NCBI RefSeq assembly: GCF_029227915.1
Contig: NC_079887.1
Coordinates: forward strand, 6,572,001 to 6,636,000
Direction: 5' to 3'
DNA length: 64,000 nucleotides
DNA from: Hydractinia symbiolongicarpus
Lineage: Eukaryota; Cnidaria; Hydrozoa; Anthoathecata; Hydractiniidae
Positions 12,001-27,000 of the stretch are shown in pieces (position 1 is the first letter of the stretch; each line of letters begins with the position of its first letter). The translations under genes and the position numbers were made by a program. The notes under the pieces were generated by a model. The model was not told the DNA's origin, did not search any database, and saw only the letters and a list, made by a program, of their open reading frames with translations.

Positions 12001-15000
12001 ATTTTGAGACGATCCCTTATGAAACAGACAGTGATGTATAAATAATCTTTAAGTTCGTTAAAAATACATAGCAAAACTTTGTATATTTATATTTTTTAAC
12101 TCGTCTCCCACCGGGTGAAAACCATTATTTCTTAAGTTCATTAAAATTACACAGCAAAACTTTTTATATTTATATTATATTTTTTAACTCGTCTCCCACC
12201 AGGCGAAAACCATTATTTCTTAAGGGTTTTCTTAACCATTTAGTACTTGGTTGTTTGGGATCTGGATCAAAGTTGGTTATACACTTTTCACATGCTTCAT
12301 TCAATATGGCAGATTGTTGTCAACATGGCTTTTGCTGAAATAAATAAGTCAACAAACGAAAAAGAAGCGAATAAAAAGTAAAAAGCAATGCTTCAAAAAC
12401 TCTGCGGTGCCGCTCTCCTGAATGTAATAATTGCACACCAAAATCATAAGCTTGGCGTGCGATCAGTATTGTACGCCTGTATTGGTGTAGGCGTATGTAC
12501 CACTGCATGTGGGTGCAAATATTCATGACCAATAACAAACTTATGCAATCATAACGCTATAAAATCTATAATGGTGTATATACAATTTTTTTTTATTATT
12601 TTTTCTGCATTATATAAAATAGTTTAATCATCAGAATCTTCTCAAAATCGTTTTGGCTTGGTTCGGTCATTGATGCAGTATCTTTGCATATCATTTTTTT
12701 GTTGTTTCTTTTTTGTTCTTTTTCCGTTTTTCTCACTGTGTTGGCATTCATGCGTATTGACTGGTTCCATGTCGTCATAACTCTCGTCAACAAGTTGAGT
12801 TTAGATTTTGATGAAAGTAAATCGCAGTGGTTAATTACTTCTGTGGGTATTCCACAAGTACGTGACGAGTATAATCCGCGTACGAGTACGTCAAAAATAC
12901 TAGCACATTTTTGCTACTGTACTCACACAGTACTCGCTAGCGTGCTCCAAAGGCAAACGATATAATTAAACGAGAAACTGGCGGAGAATGCACTTGCGGC
13001 CTATATGCTTTTATGTTGGTGTTGGATTTATTGAAAAACACTATTTCTACAGTGTTATTTTCTTCGTTCGTTAGTTTTCTATGTTCAAGTGAGTTGAAGC
13101 TGGCATTGCAGGGAATTCCATGAGACGCGTGCGATCGCACGCGCCCACACATGTGCAGCAGCTATTCAAGCGTGCGATTCATCGCACGCGCTAATTACGC
13201 TCTTTACTCGCATAAAATAAAAAAAATTAACAAAGGAATTATAAAAGTTGATTTTCTACAGCGTAGGTAATGTCGCTGCGTAAGGCTATGCTTTAAGCAT
13301 TTAACTATTAATAACTGTATTCCAAAAATCAATCGTTTTACATCGACAACTGTATCATTAAAAACAGTTTATAATCACTTGTGGTTAAATTAAATTTTTT
13401 TAAAAACGTTAAATAAACGCGGTTTTTTTTTCTGTGTTTAAATTAAATGTGTTTTTTTTTTCTGCCTGTGTGAAATTAAATGTATGTTGAACATTTTATT
13501 TTAAAATTCTTAACTGTATAAAAGAACATAACATACTTGTTTTACTTTTAAAAATCTAAAGAACAACTTCAAATCTAAAAACAACTTTAAACTATTCCAA
13601 ACAAGCCGTCTCCCAAAAGCTAACAAACAAAACTTGAAACTCAATAAATAAAAAATGACTCCCATTTTTACTATTTTTATAGATAATAGATAACCTACAG
13701 GAAAATATAACCCTGGGAACAAGGTTGGGGATAAATAGCACTAAAAACAAAATGGCAGACCATTGCAGTAAGTGCAACGTGTGGCACGTGTCAGCGTCTC
13801 TTCGTCCACTGTTTAAATTTAATTATATGTTATTTACCTATTATAAATTACTTCCTACAACGAACCAAGGTGTTTTGTTAATATATTTAGCACTTTTACA
13901 CCACTTAAACAACACTCATGGGACTGATAAGAGTGAAATAAACCAGAAAAAAATCGAAAAAACGCACGCACAAATTTTTTTAAAATAGATTTACGTGTGC
14001 GATGTGTAGCACACGTGTTGTTTTCTTCATGGAATTCCCTGCATTAAGATTACATGCTAACACTTTAAGCCCTGGCGTTTTGTTGATTTACGATCAAATC
14101 AACAGTCCCGTTTGTAACCATGACACAGGAACCTGACACTCTGAAGAGCCAGACGAGTCTAAACTGATTCGCGTTATATTCAACTCAACTGCGGGAAAGT
14201 GCGCACCAACGCAAGCTATATATAATAGCCAGAACGAGGGAGAACCTCAATTGCCTTATGACGGAGTTGTAACTTTCAAGCGAACTATTTTGCTTCTGAA
14301 CAAACAAACAAACCAACGTCACTTCTGAAAAATGATTTTTAAGTCTAAAAATACCGAATGAAATTCAGTTGTCTGCGTTATAAAGATCTTCTCACTCTCT
14401 CTAAAATACGATTTTAGAGATAAATTTTTCTTTTGTGTTGACTGTTATTCTAATCTATTTATATCTTTGCAATCACATTGAGAATTTTGATATGATTTGC
14501 TTCTGGTAATAGAACAAGCAGGTATCATGTTTACTAGTTATTGACATGTATTTCACAACGTAGTGCCCAGGACTAAATTGATAAATGCTGTTAAAAAAAG
14601 TAAAAAATGTAACAATTTAGTTTGAATGATATTCATTCTTTCTTTTCTTCTTTATATTTGCTACTTTTCAAACAACAGGTGCCCACAAAATATGTGAAAA
14701 AATTAAAAATACAATTAATAAGACACGTGAAACTTTGTCCTCCCCATTACTGCAGCTTATTTTATTATGCACACTATGATTGGTAAGATGAGAATGGATA
14801 ATAAAATTATAAAAACATAAAAAAGAATCTTCCGTACATCGTTGTTACAGACTTCCGTACATCGTTGTTACAGACGATCTGTAATAATTCATTATTTTGT
14901 TTATTTTTATGCATTTTAACTAAGACTGATATCCTTGATACACGTTATTTTTTAATATAATATTTTTCATATAGCTTTATAGAAACAAAATTTAGTGCTA

Positions 15001-18000
15001 AAATTTAGTGCTGAAATGCTCCTTTAAACTTTCAAAATAGCAAAATGCTGATAGCTACACGATAGACTTTAAAGCTACTTAAAATTTATGACAACCGATT
15101 TTGAAGTAGTTAGGGAACTCACTCAAAAAAAAGCATTTAGATAACAGATGTAAATAGCAAAGGGTTTCCTCGTCGGTGAGAAATTAACTATAAAAATTCA
15201 AAGTTATAAAGAGCCATTACAGCAACGTATACATTTTTACGTAAACTAAAGAGAATTTGTTGCAACATCAAAAAAATTATGTAAAATAAAATGTTATTTC
15301 TTACGACGCGAATACAAAGTAAAAGTTTTCACAATGTGTAAGGTAGCAGACAAATGTGAGCTATCGATTAAAATTACGCTACAACGAATTCCCGTTTTTT
15401 ATCTTATACTCGCACACGTACTCACAAATCATTCTCTTACTGTATTCACATGCACAAGAGGCTATACTCGAGGGTATGGAGTTGTATACTCGCCGATTAC
15501 TCGTACGAAAAAAATTATTTTGTTCTGTTTATTTTTAGATATTTTTAAAAGTCATTCAATTTATTCTTTTGTGTAAAAATAATTCACAAGTTTCGCTTAG
15601 TTACCAATTTCTAAGTAAAAAATAATTACGCTAGATACTGTTAATATTTAAATAATATTTTCAAAATTGTTGTCTGCAATTTATTGCAGGCAGTTTTTTG
15701 GGCTAATTTCGAGGGCCACCTAGCCAATTCGAAATTATATATGACTGTGAAGTGTCACGTGTCTGTTTAACTTGCTGAGTCAATACCAATGTTTTTTTCT
15801 GACTGAACTTATGGCTTGGCATTCTTTGTTGAATTAACAGTTGGAATCAATATTCGTAGGTTGTGCTTCATTAGTAAGTAAGCAGCAGATGAATTAGCAC
15901 AATTGACAGATGTGCATAATGCCAGTAGCATGAGGTATAGTATTTAAACCATTGATTTACATTTTCTGAAAATGTTCTTTTATTGTTTATATCATCCTTC
16001 ACACTACAAGGTGTATGCTTAAAATTTCATTTCCTTGCAAAATATTATTCTTAACAACTTTGACTGGAATTCGATGACAAGCCAAATATGCCTTTTGTAA
16101 AATTGATGACAGCTGATGCTTTGCCATTAGGAATTTGATCCACTTCGAAATATTTGCTGTTGTAGTCTAAGATGACAAGAATAAGTTTATTAAAAAAACT
16201 AAAGAGAAAATAGTAAAGAGATCTGTACCCACTCTCATCCAAAGCTCACTAGGAATTCCATGCTGAATTAAAGTTTCGTTGCATTGTTTATTAGCTGAAA
16301 CAAAAATCTTTGTATTCGAAGTGGTGTACTGTTAATATTGTATTTGAAAATGCTTTTAACAATTTTGTGATCGCTGTCAACCATATTTGTGATATATGGT
16401 ATGTCCTAATACTATTGCAAGGGTTTCTCTTTCCAGTGAAGTACAGTGTTACTGTGGAAAGTTTATCATTTCTTGAACATGATAGTTTAGTAAGTAAGGT
16501 TCAGCCTACTAAACTATCATGTTCAAGAAATGATAAACTTTCCACAGTAACATGAATACTGAACAGACAAACCGAATATCTTCAATAAGTATAGTGTTGT
16601 TTGACATTTGTTCATGATTGTGACTTAAATGATATGGTTGCCAACCACTATGATACTGCTGTTTGAGGGTTTCACCCAATCTACATTTTGAAGAGTCGCA
16701 TGTGATTTTTGTTGGCCATTTTGGATTAAAAAATTTTAAAGAATTTCTTTGCTTGTTAATAATTTGACTTTATTAAATTGCTCAAGGTGATTGCTTGCGA
16801 AGTCCCATGCTGAATTTTCATTTAATAAGTTGGGGATGTATTTAGCAAGATAAGCAGTCATACCAAGACAGCATTGTATAGATCTCCTTTGAACAATGGT
16901 TGTGGGATGTCATTGATGCCCTTTGCAGGATCTGGAGAAACACTGCTTGCAGAGATTTTATGATCAAGTAATGAAATAGATTCAGCACCAGTAATGCACT
17001 TTGACTTGTTCAGTTTAAATCCAGACTTTCACACTTTCTTTAAAATAGTTCGTTTATTTAACTCTTTTTTGTTGATCCCTGTGCTATATTGTCATCTTGC
17101 CTCAACCAGAACATCCTTACAGCTCAGCTATATTTTGTTGAAAAACCTCACTAGGACTGTGGATCCCAAATGAAAGATGTTTATAATGATATCTGCCAAA
17201 GGAGTTGCAAATGTAAGTAGTTTTGAGGATTCATCATTAACTTTTATCTGCCAGTAACACACTGCTTGTATGAAGTTTTTTAAAGTAACAAGCATCCGTC
17301 ATATCTGCAAAAAAATTCTTTAGCTGTGGGTTGCTTATAGTGATGCTTCTCAATGGCTGTGTTTAAATCTCTCAGGTCAAGATGCGTCTTTTTTTTTACC
17401 TTTCGATCTCTCAACAACCACTAGCTGGCTTATCCATTCTGTTGCTTCTGTGATTGGTTGTATGTTGTCCAATCTTATCATCAAGTTCTTCTTTAAGTTT
17501 GTCTCTTAATGGATTGTAATCTTTTGTTTGTCTCTTAATTACATTTGAATCTTTACTTGCTTAATTAAAGAAACATATAAAGGCTATGCATGCTATTATT
17601 ATTAAAATAAGCTTTTTAAGGCAAATATGACTTGCAGTAGTATATATTGTATATCTTTTACCCATTTTATTATATTTTTATTGAGTATCTTAGAATGTTA
17701 ATTTGACGCTATACTTTTTCTTGCAACTCGATTTGTTTTTTTTGTTTTTTTTTTTAATGTTAAAAATCTTCAAACAAGTCTAATATTTCATGCAAAATGT
17801 AATTTTTGATGTTTGTTAAGAATGTTGGATTCATAAGCTCCCCCATTTTAAGTTCCATTACACAACAAGAAAATACAGAATTTTTAAAGTTATTCTCAAT
17901 TCCTCAAGACTGGTTAACGCTTTAAAGCAAAAACAATCACTAATGCAAGAGAAAGACCGTATGTACACTTTTAACGCAAGCCTATGCTTCACGCAAGATA

Positions 18001-21000
18001 CTATAAAAGTTTGATATTCTTGTGTTTGTGTCCATGTTTGCAGCATATCAGAAATAAAAATAAGAAAACTGTGATAATTTATCAGAAATATTATAAAAGT
18101 ACTGGAAATAGAATTTTTCAATGAAACACTGATAAAAAAATTTGCTTTTGTATTATTGGTTTTTTTAAGAAGTCTTTTAAATTTTTTTAAAAAAGCTCTT
18201 TTCGTTCATATATTCACATTTAAAGAATTACAGATTTAATTATGCTGCATAAATTAAGACGTCATATTTAAGTAGTAGTAAATTTTGATATTTAATGTCA
18301 TCAGTAATTTTAGACCTGTTAAGGGATATGCATTCAAACTTTATCAATGCATAGATATTATAAAGGTGAATTGATTAACATAATTTTTTTTTGACAAAAT
18401 GACACTTGTTTGCTCATTCCAGGCCTCTTAATTTTCTGCTGACGACCCAATAACTGGGGATCTGTAACTTGGTTTGCAATAAAGTTTTCTGGGTAAGCTT
18501 GTATAGGCCCTATATGTTTAAATGTGTTATCTCTGTTTTGTATTTCATAGCACCATCAGACAATTGAATCTCTTGTAAAAGCTTATGGTAGGAACACATC
18601 ACATTCCAATGTTTTATTAATATTCAATCTGCAACTAATCTTACACCACAAAAACTAGAATAGAATAAGTTGTTGTTTTTCTACCGCAAATCCCTACTGC
18701 ATACAAATTGATCTTATGGCAATTCCACTGCCAAAACCTAACATTTCAAGAACAATACTGCATACTTATTAACTATTAAAAATTCAGTTATTGTCGACTG
18801 TCTTGCAGTAGCTTTCTTCGACATAAAGCGTTGTTCAAATTGACCCTTTACATTTGCGATACTAAGAAAGAATGTCTCAAAAACTTAAACATTTGTGTTA
18901 AGGCCAGTAAATAAGGCGGGATTGCTAACTGGACAAGGCCAGTAAATAAGGCGGGATTGCTAACTGGACATATTTTTCGCTTAAAACAAAAATACAAAAT
19001 TGCCATACAAAAAACCCACAGAGGACAACAGTTACACACAAGCAAAAGAACACATAAACAAAAAAAATAAACGCCAAAGCCAATCAGCAACAGACAATGT
19101 AACAAATAAAACAAATACATCTTACTAGCAATATTTTTATCGTACTTGACCGACACTACCAACTCTGAAATTCTTAAATTTTTCCAACTGTTTCCGTCCT
19201 CTTTTACAACACGAAGAGAAAATTCTTAACCTCAAATTTCTTTGTAGACTTTCTAGCACACTGGCTATACAAAAAAAGTAACTCAAACACAAAGCAAAAG
19301 CCACTAAAACACCCTTAGGGGCTCAAGGGACTGTATAAAAAATGTTTGCATAATTAACATAATAAATGTGATAATCAAAAAACATTGGAAGTTAAAAAGA
19401 GTTAAAAATAATGAATGAAGACAGCTTTAAAAACCATAATTGGTTTAAAATTTAGTGACAAAAACAATGTAGAAAAGAATTGATCTGTTGCTACTTTAAT
19501 TAACACTGGTGCGTCTCAATTGCTAGTTTGCTTCAATCATTCAAGAATTTAATTAGGAAAGTAATTTCAAACATTAAATCTGAAAAGTTCTGAAAAAAGT
19601 AATGTTATCTACATGATATCATTACAGTAGTAAGCAAGTTGACTTTATTGCATATTATGCAGAATTATGCTCCCAACAATAAAATTACCACGAAAACAAA
19701 AACCACGCAATTTAGCAGGGAGCAATCTTATTTTAGTGGTTGTTATTGACCGTAAAAATAAACAACAAAAGTACCACAAAAATTAGTACCACTAAGGTAT
19801 TCACATTGCTTGAATCTTTTTTATCTTGTTAATAATTTTGCTTTTTTTATACATTTTTTAGGACCTCACCATGATAAGAGTCATCGAAGTTACTACGAGT
19901 ACAGAAACGACCGTAAACGAGATCGGTATTCCGAGAGTCGACAGCGTAGTCACTCTAACGATAGTCAGCATAGCAATGATAGTCGTTATAATTCCAGTCG
20001 TGATGAAAGAACAAATTATAAAAGTCAGCACTATGATGAAAGAAGTCATAGGAGTGAGAAAAGCTACTCTGGTCAACATAGACCCCGTGAAAGCTCATCT
20101 GGAAGCAGTTACGGTTCTCCATATTCCACACCTCCTGCCCCTCCTCCAATTTCTCATCAGCATGGTTTGTCTAATACACATGGATTGCAAGGACATTATA
20201 ATAGTACCTTTACAGAAGGTAAAGTCAATGCGAATCCTATAAGAAGGACTTCTGACCCCCGAAAACCAAGTGTTACTCAGAAAGACGAGTCCAGACAGAA
20301 CTTTAAACTCCTAATAGATCCTTGCATTAAAAAAGGATATTCAACTAAAATAATACGGTATAATGGAATGTTGAATGGGCAGCCTGCAGTTGTGCCAAAA
20401 GATCCACGCAAACATAATAAAATTTGGAGCATGGAAGTCTGTGACTTACCACTGCCAGAATTTAAGGTACAAATATAGTAATATAATAATAGTTTTATGC
20501 CTCATGGTTCTTGGTAAATAACTTACTTTTAATTTTTTTATAATTTAGCTTGACAAGAATTATGTTGGATCCATGCCACGAGATACTATTCGTTTTTCTG
20601 GTTTAAATGATAATATTGATCGCAAATTTCTTTATGAACTCTGTGAATCATATGGTGACATTAAGGAATACAAAGTTTACTTTGATCCAAAATCAAATAG
20701 TCATATGGGCACAGGTAAAGTTATTTTTGACACAAATACATCCACTGAGAAAGTTGTGGCGTCATTAAACGGCAGAAGCGTGATGGGAAAAGTGATTTCT
20801 GTTTGGATTGATGAAAAACGTAAGTTCTATTATAAAATGGTGTTGGGTAACTTTTGATGAGGAATGAATGTCTTTTTTTGTAACTTTTTTTATTGTTTGT
20901 ACTGTGCAAGTATCTTACGTTTTTGTTTCATTCTAGCACCTCCTGGTCATGCAATACTTAAGCAGTTGGAGTTGGAATGTGAAAAATCTCGTCCAAAACA

Positions 21001-24000
21001 ACAAATGTCTCTTTACAATCTTCATACAACTCCACACACACCGACTCCAAGGACTCCAAATATAAGCTCATTACAAAGGACCCAACCTATTGCAGCCTAC
21101 AGTTTAAATGATAGTATTTATCCAACCAAAAAATTATTATCAACGTTTCATGATAAACCACATAGCTCTTCCGCACATGGTTCTGTCAATGCAATCGATT
21201 GCCCACCACCACCTCCTCCTCCTGGTCAAAAGAGTAAAATTATTCCATGTGCTACTCCACCGCCACCACCACCTTTAATGAACTTTGAAAATATATCCCC
21301 AACTGGTATAGACAGTAGCTATATAAACAAAATCGTCCCGCCTATTTTGTTGTTAAAGCAACAAGATGAAAGGGCACGTAGCCCCATTGGAAGGACTAAG
21401 GGTCTAGTGGACAGAATCACCTATAGTCCTGTCTCCAATTCTGATCGATCAATTTCTCCCATTAGTCCAGCAATAAAAGACATTACCCCGACTAACAGCA
21501 AAAGTACCAAGTTTAATAAATACGAAAATGTGTCTGATACTGAGAATAGCTCTCTTCAAGTTGAAGATATATCTCCTGCAGGTTCACCTGAAAATCAGTC
21601 TAAACGGACTAATGATGCTGACGATGATGATGCTATGTCAATGTCTTCAATCAGTTCAAATGAAAGTCCAAAAGTAGAACTTAATGTAAAAAGCATTCAA
21701 GCACATAAAAACTCACTTCATGCAACAAGTTCTGTTTCAAGCAATTCCAGTGTATATAATTTTAATCAGTGTATTGTGAACATGTTTCCCTATAACAACA
21801 GTGTGTCAACTCGGCCACCAACATTTTTTAATTCTCCTGGACCAGTGCTTGCTCCACAGCCTATTCTTGCGCCACCAGGACCTATTCCACCTCAGCAAAG
21901 ACAAGCGTTACCACAACAGCAAAATATAACTCAGTCTTCTCAACATTCGCCTGGAATGATGAATTGGCAACAAACAATGCATCAAAGAATGTATCAACCA
22001 CAAGTTTTTCAAACTAATAACGCACCGTTACACATTAATAATTCTCAGATGAAATCAAACATGCCTTCTGTTAAGGTAAACCAAAATGTAAGTTCCAATA
22101 ATACGGTTAATGTTAATGCCGGAAATACAGGACCTATAATGCCACAAATGCTTCATCAACCATTTAATCAAAGACATACAGAAATAATACGCAACGCTGT
22201 GTATGGAAGTCAAAATATCCCTAAAATTGGAGCTTCATTCCAACCAAACACATTTCTCTCTGCCAGTCAAAACCAGCCACCAATTGCATTTTCTTCTGCT
22301 GGTCAAAACGAGCCAACAGTTCAACAACAACCTTCTGTCACAAAAACTTTACCATTTTCATTTCAAGTTAAAGCAGGCTGTGCTAGAGACTTAAGTTTAG
22401 AATTAAAAAGGATATTAAGCAAAGATACTTTAAAACGATTAGTCGAGCAATCTGCCTTTCCAGCGTTTGAAAACTGGTGGGGAAAACATAAAATCTCAAA
22501 TACTGACATAAAAGCAGAAAAAGTGGAAATTGAATCATCAAGAAAGTTGCTGTCAGATAAAACAGCGAATATTAATACGACACCTTTAGCTCCACCACCT
22601 GTGAAAGACTCGAAAGGGACAACATCAGCTTTACTGCAGAGTTTGTTTGGGCATGAAAAGAATAATGAAAACAGACCTCCGAGTTCAGCAAACTTTTTGA
22701 ATTCATTTCGTATTAGTCGTAAACCTCAGGCGCAGCCATCAATGAAAGTTAGTCACATGTCACGCAAACGTAGACCGTGGCCATCTTTAAATCGCAAAAA
22801 CAAGCTCTTACGTTTGGAGGATAGTGATGATGAAGATGAAGATACTGATGGAAATAAGGATGGTGATATTGACGAAGACCAATTTGAACAATTTGCTCTG
22901 CGTCAAAGTAAGTATTTTAGCCCTATTTTTGGCTATTGTATGTTGTTTAATAAAGAGGCTTCTCTCTTTTTAAAAAAGCGTAAGGGTTATAGGCATACAA
23001 ACAAGACGGAACTCATTGTAAGACTGCACGAGATCAACCCAATCAACAACAATCAACAAAATAAGTTATTGGGAAAAAGGAATGCGCATAAGTTTAAATA
23101 AAGTTAAAGTCATGAGTATTTTTTCCTATAAATTTATTTCTCATAATGCTTCCTGTTTTTGTTTTTTACAAGGACAAGTTCGAAAGAGTGGTTCGTCTCT
23201 GTACCAAAAGATTTATTCTGACGAAAGTGATGATGAAAAGGAGGTACATTTTGTTTTTAATGGGTTCGACAATTCAAGAAGGCCCTTTCTATTGGGGACT
23301 TGTATCTATGTCCAATTGTTTTTCTTACAAGGAGCATACTGAAGATGAGGATGAGCAAGATGAGCTTGATCAAGATGAGCTTTCTTCAGACTCCTCTGTG
23401 GTTGAATCATCGTCGTCGGAAACGTCAAGCTCTGAAACAGAAACAGACGAAGAATCGGAATCTGAAGAAGACGAAATACTGCAAGAGGGAAAAGAAACAG
23501 CTGAAAAAGTACTCGCACCGGATGCAGTTTCCACTGTTGAACAACTATCAGATGAGATGCTTTCACAAGATGATACTGAATCAGAAGGTTTTTTTGTCTT
23601 ATTTTTGCTTTGTTGTTGTGGTTGTTGTTGTTATTGTTGTTGTTGTTTTTCTTTTTGTTGTTGTTGTTTTTGTTGTTGTTGTTGTTGTTGTTTTTGTTGT
23701 TGTTGTTGTTGTTGTAGTTGTGTAATTTTCTTTACTATGTAATCTTTGTAGTGAAATTTCGCAGTATGTATGACGAGCCGCGAAAACGAGCAGCAGTACA
23801 AAAGGCGAAAGAAAAAATGAAATTTTCACTTCCCAAAGCCAAAAACTTACTACCCAAGACATCTCGTCCTCCACGCAAGAGAGTTAAAAAAGAGGTACCG
23901 ATTGTCGAAAAGTCAGACTCTGAAACAGACACTGCTGATGAGCTGGAGGAGGACTATGTCGAGCACGAGCATAACATAACGATTGACGAGAGCCTAAAAC

Positions 24001-27000
24001 GTGCTGCGCATGTAGAGGTTGAAGAGGAAGAAAAAGCAGAAAACAAAGAACCTACAGAAGAAGAGCTTATTAATAATCTGATAATGTTAGAGCACAACTA
24101 CTTCGTACCGTTACCTCCAAGAGAAATGAAGAAAGTTAAGTTAAACACTCTTGGAGAGAAAACATTTAATGAAATTATCGAGGATAGTTGTAATTTGAAG
24201 CCACTTTTCTCGATGAGGAATAAAGCTGATGACAATAAAATTATATGGGATATTCTTCAAAAAGGAGTTGATGCTGAGGACTTAAATTACATCAAAGAAG
24301 CATTCGAAAGTTTGCAACAAGTTGGCTCGAAAGACGTAGAAGGAATTACGTGGGTGGACCATCCAAGTATCTTTTTCTCACCCTTTCTGAACTTTCACAT
24401 AACAGCATACTGGGTGTGCATAACCGATTTTCTGTTTACTGCCTTTCACTAACCATCCAGTGTTTTTTTTTTTTTGGGGGGGGGTTATTTAGTTATAACA
24501 TTTTGTATAAGAAACAAACCTTTTGCGATCGTTTTCGATCTTCTCAACTTTGATGGAGTTTTGATAAGGAAATGTAGAACTAGACCCCTATTTAGCTTTT
24601 CAGTGTTTTTTCACATCTGTCCATTTTTAAATTTACTTAATTTTTCAATATTTCAAGAGATATATAAAATCCTCATATTTTCAGCCGCGTACTTGTTAAT
24701 TTTGCGTTTGTACGGGAAACCTGTATGAGTCTTAAAATCTGATCGGACCTTGTTGAATCTCTCAAATCAAAAAAAATAGAGAACCTTCTACAATCTCCTA
24801 AATAAACTACAATTTGGATCCAAAATATTTATTCGTCCTAAAATCTACTAAAATTGTTTATGATGGCATCCATATTTTATATTTATATGTCAAAAATTTG
24901 AGCAGATAAATATTATGCAACACGACTGATGAAATATATTTACATAACTAATGCAATTCAAAATGGACAGTCTCTAACATTTGAAAAGACTTGATTATTC
25001 TTCATTTCCCTAAAATTTTGTCAAAATCTCCTAAAATATGATTTCTTTTTTATACGTTTTGTTGTTTTCTTCCAAAAACTGAACCAATAGCTCCTAATCC
25101 TCCTAAAATTATAGTGACCAAGCTGTATTATACTTATTTCTTCTTAACTTTGAAACAGTTTCACATTCATCACCTGTTAAGTTAAAACGTACCAAGAGTG
25201 AATCAAGGTTGCGGGTGAACAATACAGGTTGTGCTAGATCGGAAGGCTTTTACCGGATACCAATGCTGGAGAAAGCGCAGTACCTTAAATCAGCTCTACG
25301 CCAGTTAAGCGTTCTTCAACAAAAGGGGACAAAGCCGACCACACCTCGGCAGGTTAGTTGCTTTACAACATCTTGTTGTTATATGGGAAACCTTTTACTG
25401 TTGATAACCGAAAAATTGACTTTTTATAAGATCTTGTTTTACAAAACTGCACATTTTATAATCTGGCTACCTACAAACGCTTAAACTTCGCTGGATGTGC
25501 TGTGAAAAGTAATAAAAAATTCTAGAGCAGAAAATATGAATTTGATTTATTGCAACAATTAGCATATAGTTATTCTACGAACAAACCAAATGTAAGCTAC
25601 ATGCATAAACAAGCATAAAGATATTCGCTCCGAGACTGCTTCGTAGTGCTTATAACCACGCGTTCTAAAGTGAAGACCCTTTAAGGAAATTTAAATTAAA
25701 TATATTCCAGGCTGGTGCTGAACACAAAATCAAGTCTCGCGAAAATCGCGCCATGCAGCGTCGCCTGGCTTCGTCCATAGCACAGGAAGAGTTTGGAAGT
25801 TTGATCAATTATAATCAAACTTTGAAGGTGAGAGTTTTACGTGCTTTAGATTAGTCAACCATTGACTATCGTTGAATTTTTCTTTCTTCCAAGCTTTATG
25901 TAGTATAGTGTCCAGGTTTTTATTTAATTGTGACTGTTTTGATAGGAGTATTTACGGTAAAAGTAAATTTTCTAAAGAGTGTTTCAAAAAAGAGTTTTCC
26001 ACTTTTCTTGGCGATCTTTTGCACTGCCTGTATTTATATTGGCCTTATTCATTTTTTACTACAAGTTAACTCGTTTAATATCTGACAGGAAAGTGAGGAT
26101 TGCTTTCTGTGGGTGGAGTGATTCCATCGATTTGTCTTTAAATTATTTTGACTTTCGGGTTTTATTAACTTTATTGTTTAAAGTTGGTTTTGTTAGTTTT
26201 TGCTATGATAGCTGACTTAACATTCTCGTTTTTCAATCATATTGTTTGACTCTTGTTAAGTTTACGTACCTACCCGATTTAGGGGTTTTTTGAGCTTGTG
26301 ATTGAACTCACGTTGCCGTTGTTATTGTAATTGTTGATTTACCAGAGAGTCTGTGTTTCTATACATGTTTTTTACAAGTATGACACTTGTAAGCATCTTT
26401 AGGCTCAAAAAGGGAAATTTTTAAGACATATAACCCAGCCTTGATGAAATTTTATGTGTGTTGTGTGTGTTTTATATTAAAAAGTGAGATCAAATGAAAC
26501 TTAGTAACACCACTTTACTGTTTGAACTTGGCCTCGTGTAATTATAATTGTACCAATATAATGTAAGCATAACTGAACGATTTTTAGCACTTCTTTTCTG
26601 ACTTATTTTAGATGAGAAAGAAAGCCCTGCGATTTGCAAAATCATCAATCCATAATTGGGGTTTATTTGCTTGCGAACCTATCGCAGCTGAAGAGTTTGT
26701 TTGCGAATATGTTGGTCAAATGATACGAGCGATTGTAGCGGAAGTAAGAGAGCGTCGATACGAGCGGTCTGGTATTGGCAGTAGTTACTTGTTTCGCTTG
26801 GATATGGACAGTGTCATCGATGCTACCAAAAATGGTTGCAATGCCAGATTTATCAACCACTCCTGTCAGGTAAGATCTCATGTCAATGTTTCAAATCTTA
26901 TGCAAGTCGAGGGAATAATTTTTGCATGGATTAAGTTTAACGGTTTTTGTGAATTTAGACAAAATTCGCAAAATTAGGGTCATACAAAATACTTCAAAAC

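Noticed and set aside
12320-12538. 72-codon minus-strand open frame in SETD1 intron 1
   Set aside because: Plausible composition but isolated, no domain, and surrounded by repeats.
19858-20242. Alternative-frame open stretches over SETD1 exon 2
   Set aside because: Shadows of the real SETD1 frame; the frame joined in phase to exons 1 and 3 codes for the recognised SETD1 sequence.
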